DNA of 64,000 nt from Lutimaribacter pacificus (GCF_900142185.1 NZ_FQZZ01000007.1:124001-188000); one strand, 5' to 3'; counted from the stretch's first letter, positions 34,541-44,005 are shown. Notes: generated by a model from the sequence alone, not told the origin. Program-made: numbers and translations.

Positions 34541-35848
34541 TCAGTTGCCGAGCTCTGGCAGGAACATGATCAGTTCGGGAAAGGCGACCATGATGATCAG
34601 GACCACCACATCCGCAGCCAAAAACCACAAAACACCCTTGAAAATCAGTGAAATCGGGACCGCATCACCGACGATGCCCTTGATCACGAACACGTTCAGC
34701 CCCACCGGTGGGGTGATCAGAGCCATCTCGACCAGCTTGGTTGCAAGCACGCCCAGCCAGATCAGGCTGATATGGTTCGCCTCGTAGATCGGCAGAAGGA
34801 TCGGCAGCGTCAGCAGCAGGATGCCCAGCGGATCGAGGATCATGCCCAGCAGACAAAAGATCACGGCCGTGCCGAAAACCAGCATCACATAGCTGGCCCC
34901 CATATCAATCACCAGGTCGGTCATCGCTTCGGGGATACCGCTGATCGCCAGAAACCTCGAAAACAGGTTGGCACCGACCGCGATGATGAAGATCGCCGCA
35001 GTCATTTTTGCAGTGTCCATCAGCGCGATCCTGGAAACTTTCCAGTTCAGGGTGCCGCGCGCCGCCGCAATCACGAAGGACAACGCCGCCCCGACAGCCC
35101 CGGCCTGCGTGGGTGTGAATATCCCGGTGAACAGACCGCCGAAAACGCCCACCACCAGCAAGATCACGGGCCATGTCTCGCTCAGGGCCTCCAGCCGTTC
35201 GGACCATGTCGCGCTTTCGTCGAGCGACGGCGCGAGCGCGGGATTGATCCACACACGAACGATGATCACGGCCCAGTACCCCAGCATCGTCAGTACGCCC
35301 GGCACGATCGCGGCCAGAAACAGCTTGCTGATCGCGACCTCGGCAAAAATACCGTAGATGATCAGAAGGATGCTCGGCGGGATGAGCGACCCCATGGTGC
35401 CGGCTGCGGCAACCACGGCGGTACTCAGCCCGGGATCGTAGTCGCGCTTCAGCATTTCCGGCACCGCGATCCGGCCCATTGCCGCGGCGCAGGCCAGGCT
35501 GGAGCCGGCCGCCGCCGAAAACAGCGCCGCGCCGCCCACGCTGGCGACCGCCAGCCCGCCCGGCAGGAATGACAGCCAGACCCGGGCGGCCTTGAAGATC
35601 CCGCGCGTGATGTCGGTCTGGTAACAGACGTATCCCATCAACAGGAACATCGGGATCGAACTGAGGGTCCAGTGCGCGGCAAAATCATAGGGCACCGCCG
35701 TCAGCAGGCCGAAAGCCGCGCCGCTTCCCAGCATCGCCCAGAACCCGAAGAAGGACACGATACCCAGCGCGACCGCGATCGGAACGCGCAGCAAGACCAG
35801 CAGGATGACAGAAACGATGCCGCAAAGGCCGATCTGGAAAAAGCTCAC
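34541..35848 (-). CDS. TRAP transporter large permease subunit (DctM family)
   Basis: The 435-residue, 12-span inner-membrane protein is the ion-coupled transport subunit. Family marks are VGGAALFSAAAGSSLACAAAMGRIAVPEM, TMGSLIPPSILLIIYGIFAEVAISKLF and MILDPLGILLLTLPILLPI. Its small subunit is encoded 10 bp upstream and the DctP protein downstream. It is of standard length for DctM. Confidence 0.94.
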   Translation of the reverse strand: MSFFQIGLCGIVSVILLVLLRVPIAVALGIVSFFGFWAMLGSGAAFGLLTAVPYDFAAHWTLSSIPMFLLMGYVCYQTDITRGIFKAARVWLSFLPGGLAVASVGGAALFSAAAGSSLACAAAMGRIAVPEMLKRDYDPGLSTAVVAAAGTMGSLIPPSILLIIYGIFAEVAISKLFLAAIVPGVLTMLGYWAVIIVRVWINPALAPSLDESATWSERLEALSETWPVILLVVGVFGGLFTGIFTPTQAGAVGAALSFVIAAARGTLNWKVSRIALMDTAKMTAAIFIIAVGANLFSRFLAISGIPEAMTDLVIDMGASYVMLVFGTAVIFCLLGMILDPLGILLLTLPILLPIYEANHISLIWLGVLATKLVEMALITPPVGLNVFVIKGIVGDAVPISLIFKGVLWFLAADVVVLIIMVAFPELIMFLPELGN

Positions 35849-35858
35849 CGTTCCACTC

Positions 35859-36380
35859 CTATTCGTACATGTCGTGATTGGGGCCGGCCATGCCAGCGTC
35901 GGTGAAAGGCCTCTGGATCAGCTTGGCCAGCAAGAGCAGAACCATCAGCCCCGCACCAAGAGGCAGACAGAAGCGACCGGGCCAGACGGTCACCGCCGCC
36001 ATGCCCATGGATTGCTCGCCGATGAGGTATTTTTCGACGGCATCGATCCAGGTCTGCCAGGTGAGCAGCCCGTAGAACACCGCAGACAGCGCCAGAGCCA
36101 GCATGTCGAGAGCGGTCCTCGCCCCCGTCGGGAGCAGATCGTGGATCAGGTCGACCTTGATGTGCTCGTTGGTGTATTCGACGAAGGGAAGCGGCAGAAA
36201 GACCAGCCCGACCATGTAATAATACGACACGTAATCCACCGTGCCCGGCAGGGGCTCGGCGATGAACTGGCTCAGGATGACATCGAGCGTGACGTGGACC
36301 ATCATCAGGGCCGCCAGGGCAGTCGCAATATAGGTGATAATCCGCGACACCCTGCCAAGTCGTGCAATGACTGTTTCCAT
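35859..36380 (-). CDS. TRAP transporter small permease subunit (DctQ family)
   Basis: The 173-residue, four-span membrane protein bridges to the large subunit. Marks include VTLDVILSQFIAEPLPGTVDYVSYYYMVGLVFLPLPFVEYTNEHIKVDL, the typical DctQ core. ATG 36380 is preferred because GGGAAGAGA precedes it. An ATG at 36425 would overlap the upstream hydratase stop as ATGA but has no ribosome site. Confidence 0.88.
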   Translation of the reverse strand: METVIARLGRVSRIITYIATALAALMMVHVTLDVILSQFIAEPLPGTVDYVSYYYMVGLVFLPLPFVEYTNEHIKVDLIHDLLPTGARTALDMLALALSAVFYGLLTWQTWIDAVEKYLIGEQSMGMAAVTVWPGRFCLPLGAGLMVLLLLAKLIQRPFTDAGMAGPNHDMYE

Positions 36381-36421
36381 CACTATCTCTTCCCTGTCGT
36401 AAAAAGGGCCAATCCGCTTGG

Positions 36422-37198
36422 TCATACGCCACGGAAAACCGGTTTTCTCTTGCTCAGAAAGGCGTCGATGCCTTCGGCGTGATCCGCGCTCTTGATGATT
36501 TGCCCCTGAATGATGGCTTCTGTTTCAAGAAAGCTCTCCAGAGACGGTTGCATCGCGGCGCGCATCAGCCGCTTGGTACCGGCCAGGGCAAAGGTTGGCC
36601 CCGCGGCCAGGTCTGTCGCATAGTCCAGGGCCGCCCGGTCGAGGGCATCATCGGGATGAACCTGGCTTGCCAATCCCAGGCTCAGGGCTTCATCCGCCGG
36701 CACCATCCGCGCTGAGAAGGCAAGGTCCGTCGCACGTTGCCGACCGATCAGATTCTGAAGGAAAAACGCCGCGCCGCCATCGGGGGCCAGCCCGATCTTG
36801 CGAAAAACCTGACCGAATCTTGCCGTCTCGGAGAGCAGGATAACGTCGCAGGCGAGCGCCATGCTCAGACCGATCCCGACCGCCGGACCGCGCACCGCGG
36901 CAACCACAGGCTTCTCGCAATTGAATATGGAAAGGATCATCTGGTGCGCCCTGTACAAGCGCGCCCGATCACCCCAGACATCGTCCTTGCCCATGGTCGA
37001 AATATCCGCACCCGCACAAAAAGCGCGGCCCTCGGCCCGCAGTAATACGGCGCGAATCCGCGGGTCAGTTTGGATATCGCGAAACGCGTCCAGGAGTTCG
37101 ACGCGCATGTCGAGGGTCAGCGCATTCAGCTTGTCGGGCCGGTTCAACGACACGACGGCCAGACCTTCTGAGTGTTCCACAGTGATATCGCTTGTCAT
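36422..37198 (-). CDS. Enoyl-CoA hydratase/isomerase, PaaG-like
   Basis: The 258-residue crotonase-fold protein has the oxyanion-hole segment AFCAGADIST and GPAVGIGLSMALACDV. The first catalytic glutamate of true hydratases is not seen (serine in its place), and the second region reads GLAPDGGAAF. This P-D-G-G arrangement is found in isomerase-type members such as PaaG. Isomerase or ring-modifying activity is therefore at least as likely as hydration. ATG 37198 has GGGAGGGG upstream. It lies between ACAD 37227 and the TRAP genes in one operon. Confidence 0.88.
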   Translation of the reverse strand: MTSDITVEHSEGLAVVSLNRPDKLNALTLDMRVELLDAFRDIQTDPRIRAVLLRAEGRAFCAGADISTMGKDDVWGDRARLYRAHQMILSIFNCEKPVVAAVRGPAVGIGLSMALACDVILLSETARFGQVFRKIGLAPDGGAAFFLQNLIGRQRATDLAFSARMVPADEALSLGLASQVHPDDALDRAALDYATDLAAGPTFALAGTKRLMRAAMQPSLESFLETEAIIQGQIIKSADHAEGIDAFLSKRKPVFRGV

Positions 37199-37226
37199 GA
37201 CCACCCCTCCCTTTGGCGAAGATTCG

Positions 37227-38381
37227 TCAGTCAGTGAACAGCGCCCGAGCAATCCCGTTCTTATGTATCTGGGTCGTTCCCCCGGTGATCGTCAGCATCC
37301 GCACATCCCTCACCATCCGCTCCAACGGAAGCGAACCGAAATAGCCGTAGCCACCGAACATCTGCATGGCGTCATGGGTGACGCGCTGTGCCATTTCGGT
37401 GGCCTGAACCTTGGCGATCGAAGACAATGTTGGATCGGGCTGGCCGCGGTCGATCAGCGACAGCGCCGTATAACACAACGACCGCGCGGCCTCGATCTGC
37501 ACCTTCATGTCCGACATCATCCATTGCAGCCCCTGCATCTCGGACAGCGCCTTGCCGAATTGCCGGCGGGTCTTCATGTAGTCGCGTGCAAGGTCGAACG
37601 CCCCCTCGGCGACACCAAGCGCCAGTATCCCCATGCCGACGCGCGTGGCGTTATAGACACCCAGCGGGCGGACAAAGCCGCTGGAGTTGCCGGCCAGCCC
37701 TTCGGTCACGACGTTTTCGGACGGCACCCGCACATCGTCGAAATGGATCTCGCATTCGTTGCAGCCGCGCGCGCCCATCTTCTGTTCAAGAATATGGACC
37801 GAAACGCCGGGGCTTTTGCGGTGCACCAAAACGGTTCCGATGCCTCGCGCGCCTTTGCTTTCGCAGAACCGAGCATAGACCAGAAGGTAATCGGCCCTGT
37901 CGCCGAAAGTGGTAAAGATCTTGCCGCCGTTCAGCACAAACCCGTCCCCGTCCGGGCGCAGCGATGTCGTCACCGCGGTGGCGTCCGACCCGGCCTCGGG
38001 CTCGGACCAGGAGATCGCGCATTCGATCTCGCCCGCGGCGAAGCGGGGCAGGAAAGCCTGCTTCAACGCCTCGCTGCCGCAGGTGGCGATGATCCGGGGC
38101 GAGACGTTCTGATCGTGAACGATCAGCGCGGTATTGAAATCCACCTTGGCCAGTTCTTCGATCACGAGATAGCAATCCACCAGCGGCGTACCGCCACCGC
38201 CGTATTCTTCGGGAATGGTCATGCCCAGATAGCCAAGCGCGCCCAGGCGATGGTGGTTTTCCTCGGGGTAGATGCCGTCGCGGTCCCAGCGTGCGGCGCG
38301 GTCCCGGAATTCCCCGAGCGCCAGTTTGCGCGCGGCATCCTTGGGAGCGACCTGTTCTGTCGTTAGCAACGAGGGATGCAT
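37227..38381 (-). CDS. Acyl-CoA dehydrogenase
   Basis: A full-length ACAD of 384 residues: LGYLGMTIPEEYGGGGTPLVDCYLVIEELAKVD, flavin motif SWSEPEAGSDATAV, KIFTTFGDRADY, RRQFGKALSEMQGLQWMMSDM, and C-terminal MLTITGGTTQIHKNGIAR. Unlike the three coupled pairs, both this protein and its neighbour (38387) keep canonical flavin and C-terminal motifs, so they are probably two independent enzymes. It starts 5 bp after the stop of the other ACAD gene. Confidence 0.93.
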   Translation of the reverse strand: MHPSLLTTEQVAPKDAARKLALGEFRDRAARWDRDGIYPEENHHRLGALGYLGMTIPEEYGGGGTPLVDCYLVIEELAKVDFNTALIVHDQNVSPRIIATCGSEALKQAFLPRFAAGEIECAISWSEPEAGSDATAVTTSLRPDGDGFVLNGGKIFTTFGDRADYLLVYARFCESKGARGIGTVLVHRKSPGVSVHILEQKMGARGCNECEIHFDDVRVPSENVVTEGLAGNSSGFVRPLGVYNATRVGMGILALGVAEGAFDLARDYMKTRRQFGKALSEMQGLQWMMSDMKVQIEAARSLCYTALSLIDRGQPDPTLSSIAKVQATEMAQRVTHDAMQMFGGYGYFGSLPLERMVRDVRMLTITGGTTQIHKNGIARALFTD

Positions 38382-38386
38382 CCGCC

Positions 38387-39562
38387 CTACCCCCGCCGCT
38401 GGTCGAAGCTGTGGCCGTAGACCATGGCGGCGATCGTATTGCGCAGGATTTCGACGGTGCCACCGCCAAGCGCGAAGCCGCGCGCGTCACGCACCATACG
38501 TTCCAGCGGGTATTCGCGCGTGTAACCATTGTGACCGTGGATCTGCAGCGCTTCGTTCGTGACCCTCTGCGCCATTTCGTTGGCGTAAAGCTTGGCCATG
38601 GTCGCATCCATCGGATCGGGAAAGCCGTTCGGCGCGGGGTTGGTCGCGGCCCGATAGACCATCAGACGCGCAGCATGGATCTGTGTGGCCATGTCGGCGA
38701 TTTTCCATTGCAGGCCCTGGAATTCCTTGATCGGGCGCCCGAACTGATGGCGAATCTCGGAATACGACTTTGCAGCATCGAAAGCGCCCTGCGCCAGCCC
38801 CACGCACATCGCTGCGTTGCCCACCCGCTCGGGTCCGAAACTGCTCATCAACAGCGCGAAGGAGCGCGAGCTTTCCGGGTCCCCTTCGACCAGCACATCC
38901 TCGGGACCGGCCTTGTAGTTTTCAAGGATAATCTCGGCCTCGGTCAGCCCCCGGCCACCCATCTTCAGCGATATGTGGCCGATCCGCGCGCCCGGCTTCT
39001 TCAGATCGACGACAAAGGCACCAATCCCCTTCGCCCCGCTGGCCTTGCCGAAACGGCAGAAGACCAGCGCATAATCGGCCACATGGGCGCCCGTGGACCA
39101 GCATTTGTTGCCATTCAGCACCCATCCGTCGCCGTCCCTTGTGGCCGTGGTGCGCAGGTCTGTCACCGCCGACCCCGCCTCTGGCTCGCTGATGGCGATT
39201 GCGATGAATTTCTTGCCGGCCGCCATGTCTGGCAGGAACCGCTTTTTCTGCTCGTCGCTGCCCAGAACGCTGATTGCCCGGGATGGGCCGTTCAGGTAGA
39301 GTTGCGAGACCAGCGCCGTGTTGAAACAGACCCGCGCCATTTCTTCCAGAAACACCGTGCCCTGGATCACTGGCGCGCCGGAGCCGCCGTATTCTTCAGG
39401 GATGAACATTCCCAGATAGCCAAGTTCGGCCAGCTTGTCGCGGTTCGCGGCTGGAAACTCTTCGGCTTCGTCCCAATGGGCGGCCCTGGGAGCAAACTCG
39501 CGCTCAGCCAGCTTGCGTGCCTCGTTGCGAAAATCCTCCAATTCCGGATCGAGCTTGAACAT
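38387..39562 (-). CDS. Acyl-CoA dehydrogenase
   Basis: A 391-residue ACAD with LGYLGMFIPEEYGGSGAPVIQGTVFLEEMARVC, flavin motif AISEPEAGSAVTDLR, CWSTGAHVADY, RHQFGRPIKEFQGLQWKIADM and C-terminal FALGGGTVEILRNTIA. The flavin motif has A where D is common (GSA-V instead of GSD), a modest deviation. It is one base downstream of the CaiB stop and belongs to the same leftward operon. Confidence 0.93.
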   Translation of the reverse strand: MFKLDPELEDFRNEARKLAEREFAPRAAHWDEAEEFPAANRDKLAELGYLGMFIPEEYGGSGAPVIQGTVFLEEMARVCFNTALVSQLYLNGPSRAISVLGSDEQKKRFLPDMAAGKKFIAIAISEPEAGSAVTDLRTTATRDGDGWVLNGNKCWSTGAHVADYALVFCRFGKASGAKGIGAFVVDLKKPGARIGHISLKMGGRGLTEAEIILENYKAGPEDVLVEGDPESSRSFALLMSSFGPERVGNAAMCVGLAQGAFDAAKSYSEIRHQFGRPIKEFQGLQWKIADMATQIHAARLMVYRAATNPAPNGFPDPMDATMAKLYANEMAQRVTNEALQIHGHNGYTREYPLERMVRDARGFALGGGTVEILRNTIAAMVYGHSFDQRRG

Positions 39563-39563
39563 G

Positions 39564-40754
39564 TCAGTAGGTGTCCTTTGATTGAGCAGAGGGCAGGTCC
39601 TGTTCCAGCGCGGCCAGGATGCGCGCCGTATCGGCGCCTACGGTTGGTGCGGGGATAGGGGCGACCTGTGGGTGAGCCGCGAAACGCATCGGCAGCCCTG
39701 GAACAGGGACCGTGCCCAGGTCTGGATGCGGAAGGTCATGGATCATGCCGCGGGCGCGCATGTCATCGTCCGACACCACCTCAGCGAGCGTGCGCACCGG
39801 GGCGCCCGGCACATGTGCGCTGCTCAGGGCCGCGAAAATCTCGGCGCGGGTCTGACTTGAGGTCCACGCCGTCACCCAGCCATCGACTTGGGCACGCCGC
39901 GCGCAGCGCGCGGGTCCCGCGGCCAGTTCGGGATCTTCGGCCAGATCAGGGCGACCCATGGCCCGGGTCAGCTGCTGCCAGTGGCGATCATTCAGGCACA
40001 TGATGGCCACCTGCCCGTCGCGCGCCGGAAACAGGTCGTAGGGTGCGACCTTGAGCACGGCCTGACTGTTGCCGGCCCGGTCGGCGAACCCGTCAGGCGC
40101 CAGCAGATAGCTTGCGATATTCGACGCCAGCGCGTGGTGCGTGACGTCCTGCATCGCGATCTGGACAAAGTCCCCGCGCCCTGTCGCGCCGCGCGCATGC
40201 AACGCCGCCATAATGCCACCAAAAAGGTGGATACCGCCCAGAAAATCGGTGATCGCTGCGCCGCATTTCACCGGCGGACCATCGGGAAACCCGGTCACCG
40301 ACATCAGCCCGGTCAGGGCCTGAATAGGAAAATCCATCGCCGGCGCATCGCGATAGACGGAATCGGCCGCGTAACCCTTTCCTGACCCCATGACCAGGCG
40401 CGGATTGCGGGCACAGAGTGTTTCCCACCCCAGCCCCAGTTTCTCCATCGTACCGGGACGGAAATTCTCGATTAGAACATCGGCCGAATCTGCCAGCGCC
40501 AGCAGGGCGCTGCGCCCGCCCTCGGACCCCAGATCAAGCGTCACGCTCTGTTTGCTGGAATTGAGCATCATCGCTGCGGGGTTCTCGCGCCCGCCCGCGA
40601 TGCCGCGGATACTGTCGCCGCCGGGCGGCTCGACCTTGATGACCTCGGCCCCCATGAGCGCGAACATCAGACCGCAATAGGGCCCAAGGTAGACCTGCCC
40701 GAGGTCGATCACCCGAAGACCGGCCAGCGGGCCACAATCGGGCGCCGCGTTCAT
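39564..40754 (-). CDS. CaiB/BaiF (class III) CoA-transferase
   Basis: The 396-residue protein has the family opening (VIDLGQVYLGPYCGLMFALMGAEVIKVEPP), VLIENFRPGTMEKLGL and the presumed catalytic aspartate in AAITDFLGG. The racemase histidine motif is absent (APAMDFPIQAL). ATG 40754 was chosen because it overlaps the preceding hydratase stop as ATGA; an open frame extends upstream to 41144 but only as antisense-like, arginine-rich sequence. It would activate the acid imported by the DctPQM system encoded in the same operon. Confidence 0.9.
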   Translation of the reverse strand: MNAAPDCGPLAGLRVIDLGQVYLGPYCGLMFALMGAEVIKVEPPGGDSIRGIAGGRENPAAMMLNSSKQSVTLDLGSEGGRSALLALADSADVLIENFRPGTMEKLGLGWETLCARNPRLVMGSGKGYAADSVYRDAPAMDFPIQALTGLMSVTGFPDGPPVKCGAAITDFLGGIHLFGGIMAALHARGATGRGDFVQIAMQDVTHHALASNIASYLLAPDGFADRAGNSQAVLKVAPYDLFPARDGQVAIMCLNDRHWQQLTRAMGRPDLAEDPELAAGPARCARRAQVDGWVTAWTSSQTRAEIFAALSSAHVPGAPVRTLAEVVSDDDMRARGMIHDLPHPDLGTVPVPGLPMRFAAHPQVAPIPAPTVGADTARILAALEQDLPSAQSKDTY

Positions 40755-41521
40755 GATCCGACAAAGCCCGGCGGGCGCTTTTCCTTGAAAGAGGCGACCG
40801 CCTCGCGGTGATCTGCGGTCTGCATGATATGGGCTTCGGCGGTTGCCTCGATCTCGAGATAGGTCGCGAAATCGCAATCCATGCCACGGTTCAGCATCGA
40901 CTTGCCCAGCCCAAAGGCTCGGGTCGGCCCTTCGGCCAGACGCACGGCCAGCGCATCGGCCTCTGCGTCGAGCGCGTCTTCTTCGTGGATTGCGTGGACG
41001 ATCCCAAGGTCGTGCGCCTCTTGGGCATCGATCACCTGGGCCGTCAGGAACATCGCCTTCGCCCGCTGCGTCCCGACCGTCCGCGCCAGCAAGTAAAGCC
41101 CGCCACCGTCGGGCACGATCGCCACGCGCGCATAGGCCTGGCAAAAGCGGGCCGAGGGCGCGGCCAGGATCACGTCAGCCAGAAGCGCAATGTTGAACCC
41201 CACGCCAAAGGCCGGCCCGGCAACCGCCGCGACGACCGGCTTTTCAAGATCATATAGCATCCGGGTTACGCGGTGCTGTTGTTTCATGCGGTCCCGCATG
41301 GCCACAGGCGAAGAACCGGCGAAGGTGCTGATATCGCCTCCGGCGCAAAACGCGCCCCCGGCACCCGTGATCAACAGCGCGCGCACGCGGTCATCGTCGC
41401 GCACCTGGGTGACGATGCGTTCCATCTCTTTGCGTGCGTCTTGATCAAGGGCATTCTTCTTCTCGGGAAAATCGAAAGTCATCCGACCAACGCTTTCCGA
41501 GCGGCTGTAGAGCAATGGCAC
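40751..41521 (-). CDS. Enoyl-CoA hydratase/isomerase
   Basis: The 256-residue crotonase-fold protein has GGAFCAGGDISTF for the oxyanion hole, GPAFGVGFNIALLADV and AIVPDGGGLYLLARTVG, again the P-D-G-G pattern of PaaG-like isomerases. The likely start is GTG at 41521, five bases after GGGAGGAGG; ATGs further upstream lack such a site. It is the first gene of the leftward operon running to DctP, divergent from the NMO-like gene. Confidence 0.86.
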   Translation of the reverse strand: MPLLYSRSESVGRMTFDFPEKKNALDQDARKEMERIVTQVRDDDRVRALLITGAGGAFCAGGDISTFAGSSPVAMRDRMKQQHRVTRMLYDLEKPVVAAVAGPAFGVGFNIALLADVILAAPSARFCQAYARVAIVPDGGGLYLLARTVGTQRAKAMFLTAQVIDAQEAHDLGIVHAIHEEDALDAEADALAVRLAEGPTRAFGLGKSMLNRGMDCDFATYLEIEATAEAHIMQTADHREAVASFKEKRPPGFVGS

Positions 41522-41744
41522 CGCTTCCTCCTCCCAGGAATGGGCTAGCATGGAACACGATAGGAGTGGCATTGAGCGACGGGCAATAGTCCGGTGCGGA
41601 AAATCAGACATGTGTAAAATTCACCCGTTCTGTGTATTTCCTTGCGGTCTGCTGGCACGTTTTTTCGGCTTCCCTTCCCATGCGCGCCCGTCACGGCTAC
41701 GGGCCTCGGCACCCCCTGTTGAAACAGCAAAGAAGAAATAGACA

Positions 41745-42710
41745 ATGTACTCCGACACCCCTCTCGGCCGCTTGCGCCTGCCTGTGATCTGCTCGCCCAT
41801 GTTCCTGGTGTCCGGGCCGGATCTTGTCGTCGCCCAGTGCAAAGCCGGCGTCATCGGCAGCTTTCCGGCGCTGAACGCACGCGAGTCCGAAGGTGAACCG
41901 CCGCTGCTTGAAGCCTGGCTCAAGCGCATCACTGAAGAGCTTGACGCGCACAATCAGGCCAATCCCGATCGGCCCGCCGCGCCATTCGCGGTCAACCAGA
42001 TCGTCCATCGATCGAATGATCGGATTGAGCGGGACGTCGAAATATGTGCGCGCTGGAAAGTGCCTGTCTGGATCACATCAATGGGCGCACGGGAAGACGT
42101 CAACCAGGCGGCACATGAGTGCGGCGGCACTGTACTGCACGATGTAATCAACAACAAATACGCCAGGAAAGCGATCGACAAGGGCGCCGACGGCCTGATC
42201 GCGGTCTGCGCCGGCGCTGGCGGCCACGCCGGGGCCTTGTCACCCTTTGCGCTGGTTCAGGAAATCCGGGAATGGTTCGATGGTCCGCTTGCCCTGTCCG
42301 GGTCCATCGCGACCGGGCGCTCAATTCTGGCGGCGCAGGCCATGGGTGCGGATTTTGGGTATATCGGATCCCCCTTCATTGCCATGACCGAGGCGGTCGC
42401 GTCGGAGGAGTACAAGCAAATGATCGTCGAAGGCGGGGCCGATGATATTGTCTATACCGACTATTTCAGCGGCGTGCATGCCAACTATCTGAAACCGTCG
42501 GTGCGGGCGGTCGGTCTCGATCCGGACAACCTGGCCGGGATCGGCAACAAACTCGATCTGGCCACCGGCGACATTCGCCCCAAGGCCTGGCGTGACATCT
42601 GGGGCAGCGGTCAGGGGATCGGAGCGGTGAAAGAGGTGATGACCACGGCGGACTACGTCGACCGTCTCGACCGGGAATACCAGGTCGCCAAAGATGCGCT
42701 CTGTTCCTGA
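41745..42710 (+). CDS. Nitronate monooxygenase-like FMN protein
   Basis: The 321-residue TIM-barrel flavoprotein of the 2-nitropropane dioxygenase family contains RLPVICSPMFLVSGPDLVVAQCKAGVIGSFPALN, CAGAGGHAGALSPFALV (the conserved histidine region), and SGSIATGRSILAAQAMGADFGYIGSPFIA. Many family members oxidise nitronates, while others reduce enoyl substrates, so the reaction is not certain. It stands alone on the plus strand between two leftward operons, followed by a strong hairpin. A 223-bp divergent region separates it from the hydratase gene. Confidence 0.87.
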   Translation: MYSDTPLGRLRLPVICSPMFLVSGPDLVVAQCKAGVIGSFPALNARESEGEPPLLEAWLKRITEELDAHNQANPDRPAAPFAVNQIVHRSNDRIERDVEICARWKVPVWITSMGAREDVNQAAHECGGTVLHDVINNKYARKAIDKGADGLIAVCAGAGGHAGALSPFALVQEIREWFDGPLALSGSIATGRSILAAQAMGADFGYIGSPFIAMTEAVASEEYKQMIVEGGADDIVYTDYFSGVHANYLKPSVRAVGLDPDNLAGIGNKLDLATGDIRPKAWRDIWGSGQGIGAVKEVMTTADYVDRLDREYQVAKDALCS

Positions 42711-42717
42711 CGAAAGA

Positions 42718-42741
42718 GGGCGGCCGGTTGCCCGGCCGCCC
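42718..42741. terminator. Hairpin between convergent NMO-like and PaaK-like genes
   Basis: A perfect 10-bp GC-rich stem (GGGCGGCCGG/CCGGCCGCCC) with a TTGC loop lies between the two converging stop codons. A weak T-rich tail is present on both strands. Bidirectional termination is likely. Confidence 0.75.
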
Positions 42742-42781
42742 ATCTGTTTCTGCGGTTGTCGCGAATGATCGAGACCCGATC

Positions 42782-43978
42782 TTAGCGGTCCTTTTGGTTG
42801 ACGATCAGTTCTGCATTTTCGGGTAGTTCCGAAACAATGTTCACTTCGTCGACACGAATTCGTGTATGCAGTTTGAAGTTTTTGGCGGCGGCTGCTTCCG
42901 CAGCAGAAGCGTCGGCACCGTCTTCCAGCACAAGCGAGAGGCGGATCATGTCGCGATCGTTCTCGCGCGTTACCACGGCCTGCGCGGCCTTTGCGCCCGG
43001 CGTGCCGATGACAACTTCTTCAACCACGCGCGGATAAACGAAAATCTCGCGCACTTTGACCGCTGCCCCGACCCGTCCCTGCAATGCTGAAATCCGGCTG
43101 ACGGTGCCATCCGCGTTGCTTTCCAGGGCAAAGGCGCTGTCGCCGGTGCCGAACCGGATCATCGGCCAGGTGGCATCGCGCGCGGTCACGACAACCTCGC
43201 CCGGTTCGCCATGGGCGACCTGTTCGCCGCTGACCGGATCGCAGATCTGCACCACGCGGTCGGGATGAACCAGATAGCCTTCGCCGCCATCCTCATAGGC
43301 GACAAGGCCTAGATCGGCGGTGGCATAGGCGGCCCAGGTGGACACGCCGTATTCGGCCTCGATCCGGCGGCGCTTGGCCATCCAGTCGCCCATCTCACCG
43401 CCGAGGAAGGCTGTCTTCACCTTCCATGCGTCGCGGCCATAGGTTTCGATCACCTTGTCCGCCAGCGTCAGGAAAAACGCGGTCGAGGCGCAGATCGAAG
43501 TCACGCCGGTTTCGACGATGATCTGCGCCTGAAGCTCGGTATTGCCCACGCCGCCGGGAATCACCGTGGCACCTGCGGCCTGTGCCGCTTCGTCGAACAG
43601 CAAGCCTGCGGGCACAAGATGATACATCCAGGTGTTCAGGATGATATCCCCCGGCCCCACGCCTGCCGCCTTGAAAAGCAGGTCCAGGCCATGACCTCCC
43701 TCGCCCGAAAGGGCCGGCTCGAAAATTGGGCCAGGGGACACGTAGATCCGTCCAATATCCTTCAGATCCGAGGCAAGGAATCCGCCGAAAGGCGGGTTCT
43801 CGCGCTGGATCTTCAGAAGCTCTTCTTTTTTCATCACTGGAAGTCGCGAGAGGTCCGCCACCGATGTGACGGCTGCCGGATCGAATCCGGCAGCCGTAAA
43901 TCGCGATTTCAGGCCAGGAGCTTTTTCGGCCGCAGCGGCATAGGCTTGCGCTATATCTTTGTAGATATCATCAGACAT
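42782..43978 (-). CDS. Phenylacetate-CoA ligase-like protein with degenerate adenylation motifs
   Basis: The 398-residue protein aligns in style with PaaK-type adenylating ligases: LSRLPVMKKEELL, GDIILNTWMYHLVPAGLLFDEAAQAAGATVIPGG and GRVGAAVKVREIFVYPRVVEEVV. The nucleotide-binding loop, SSGTTG in PaaK, reads SPGPIFE (about 81-87). The Y-G-x-(S/T)-E motif reads YATADLG. The C-terminal lysine expected in GKAxRV is replaced in ENAELIV. Adenylate formation may therefore be impaired or altered. ATG 43978 is preferred over 43984 because of spacing from AGGAGG. It is the last gene of the leftward module C operon. Confidence 0.82.
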   Translation of the reverse strand: MSDDIYKDIAQAYAAAAEKAPGLKSRFTAAGFDPAAVTSVADLSRLPVMKKEELLKIQRENPPFGGFLASDLKDIGRIYVSPGPIFEPALSGEGGHGLDLLFKAAGVGPGDIILNTWMYHLVPAGLLFDEAAQAAGATVIPGGVGNTELQAQIIVETGVTSICASTAFFLTLADKVIETYGRDAWKVKTAFLGGEMGDWMAKRRRIEAEYGVSTWAAYATADLGLVAYEDGGEGYLVHPDRVVQICDPVSGEQVAHGEPGEVVVTARDATWPMIRFGTGDSAFALESNADGTVSRISALQGRVGAAVKVREIFVYPRVVEEVVIGTPGAKAAQAVVTRENDRDMIRLSLVLEDGADASAAEAAAAKNFKLHTRIRVDEVNIVSELPENAELIVNQKDR

Positions 43979-44005
43979 TTCCATGCCTCCTCGTCCAATC
44001 GGGCG

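Noticed and set aside
40755-41144. N-terminal extension of the 39564 CaiB frame
   Set aside because: The upstream 130 codons are arginine-rich and lie inside the hydratase gene in another frame. The ATGA overlap at 40754 marks the real start.
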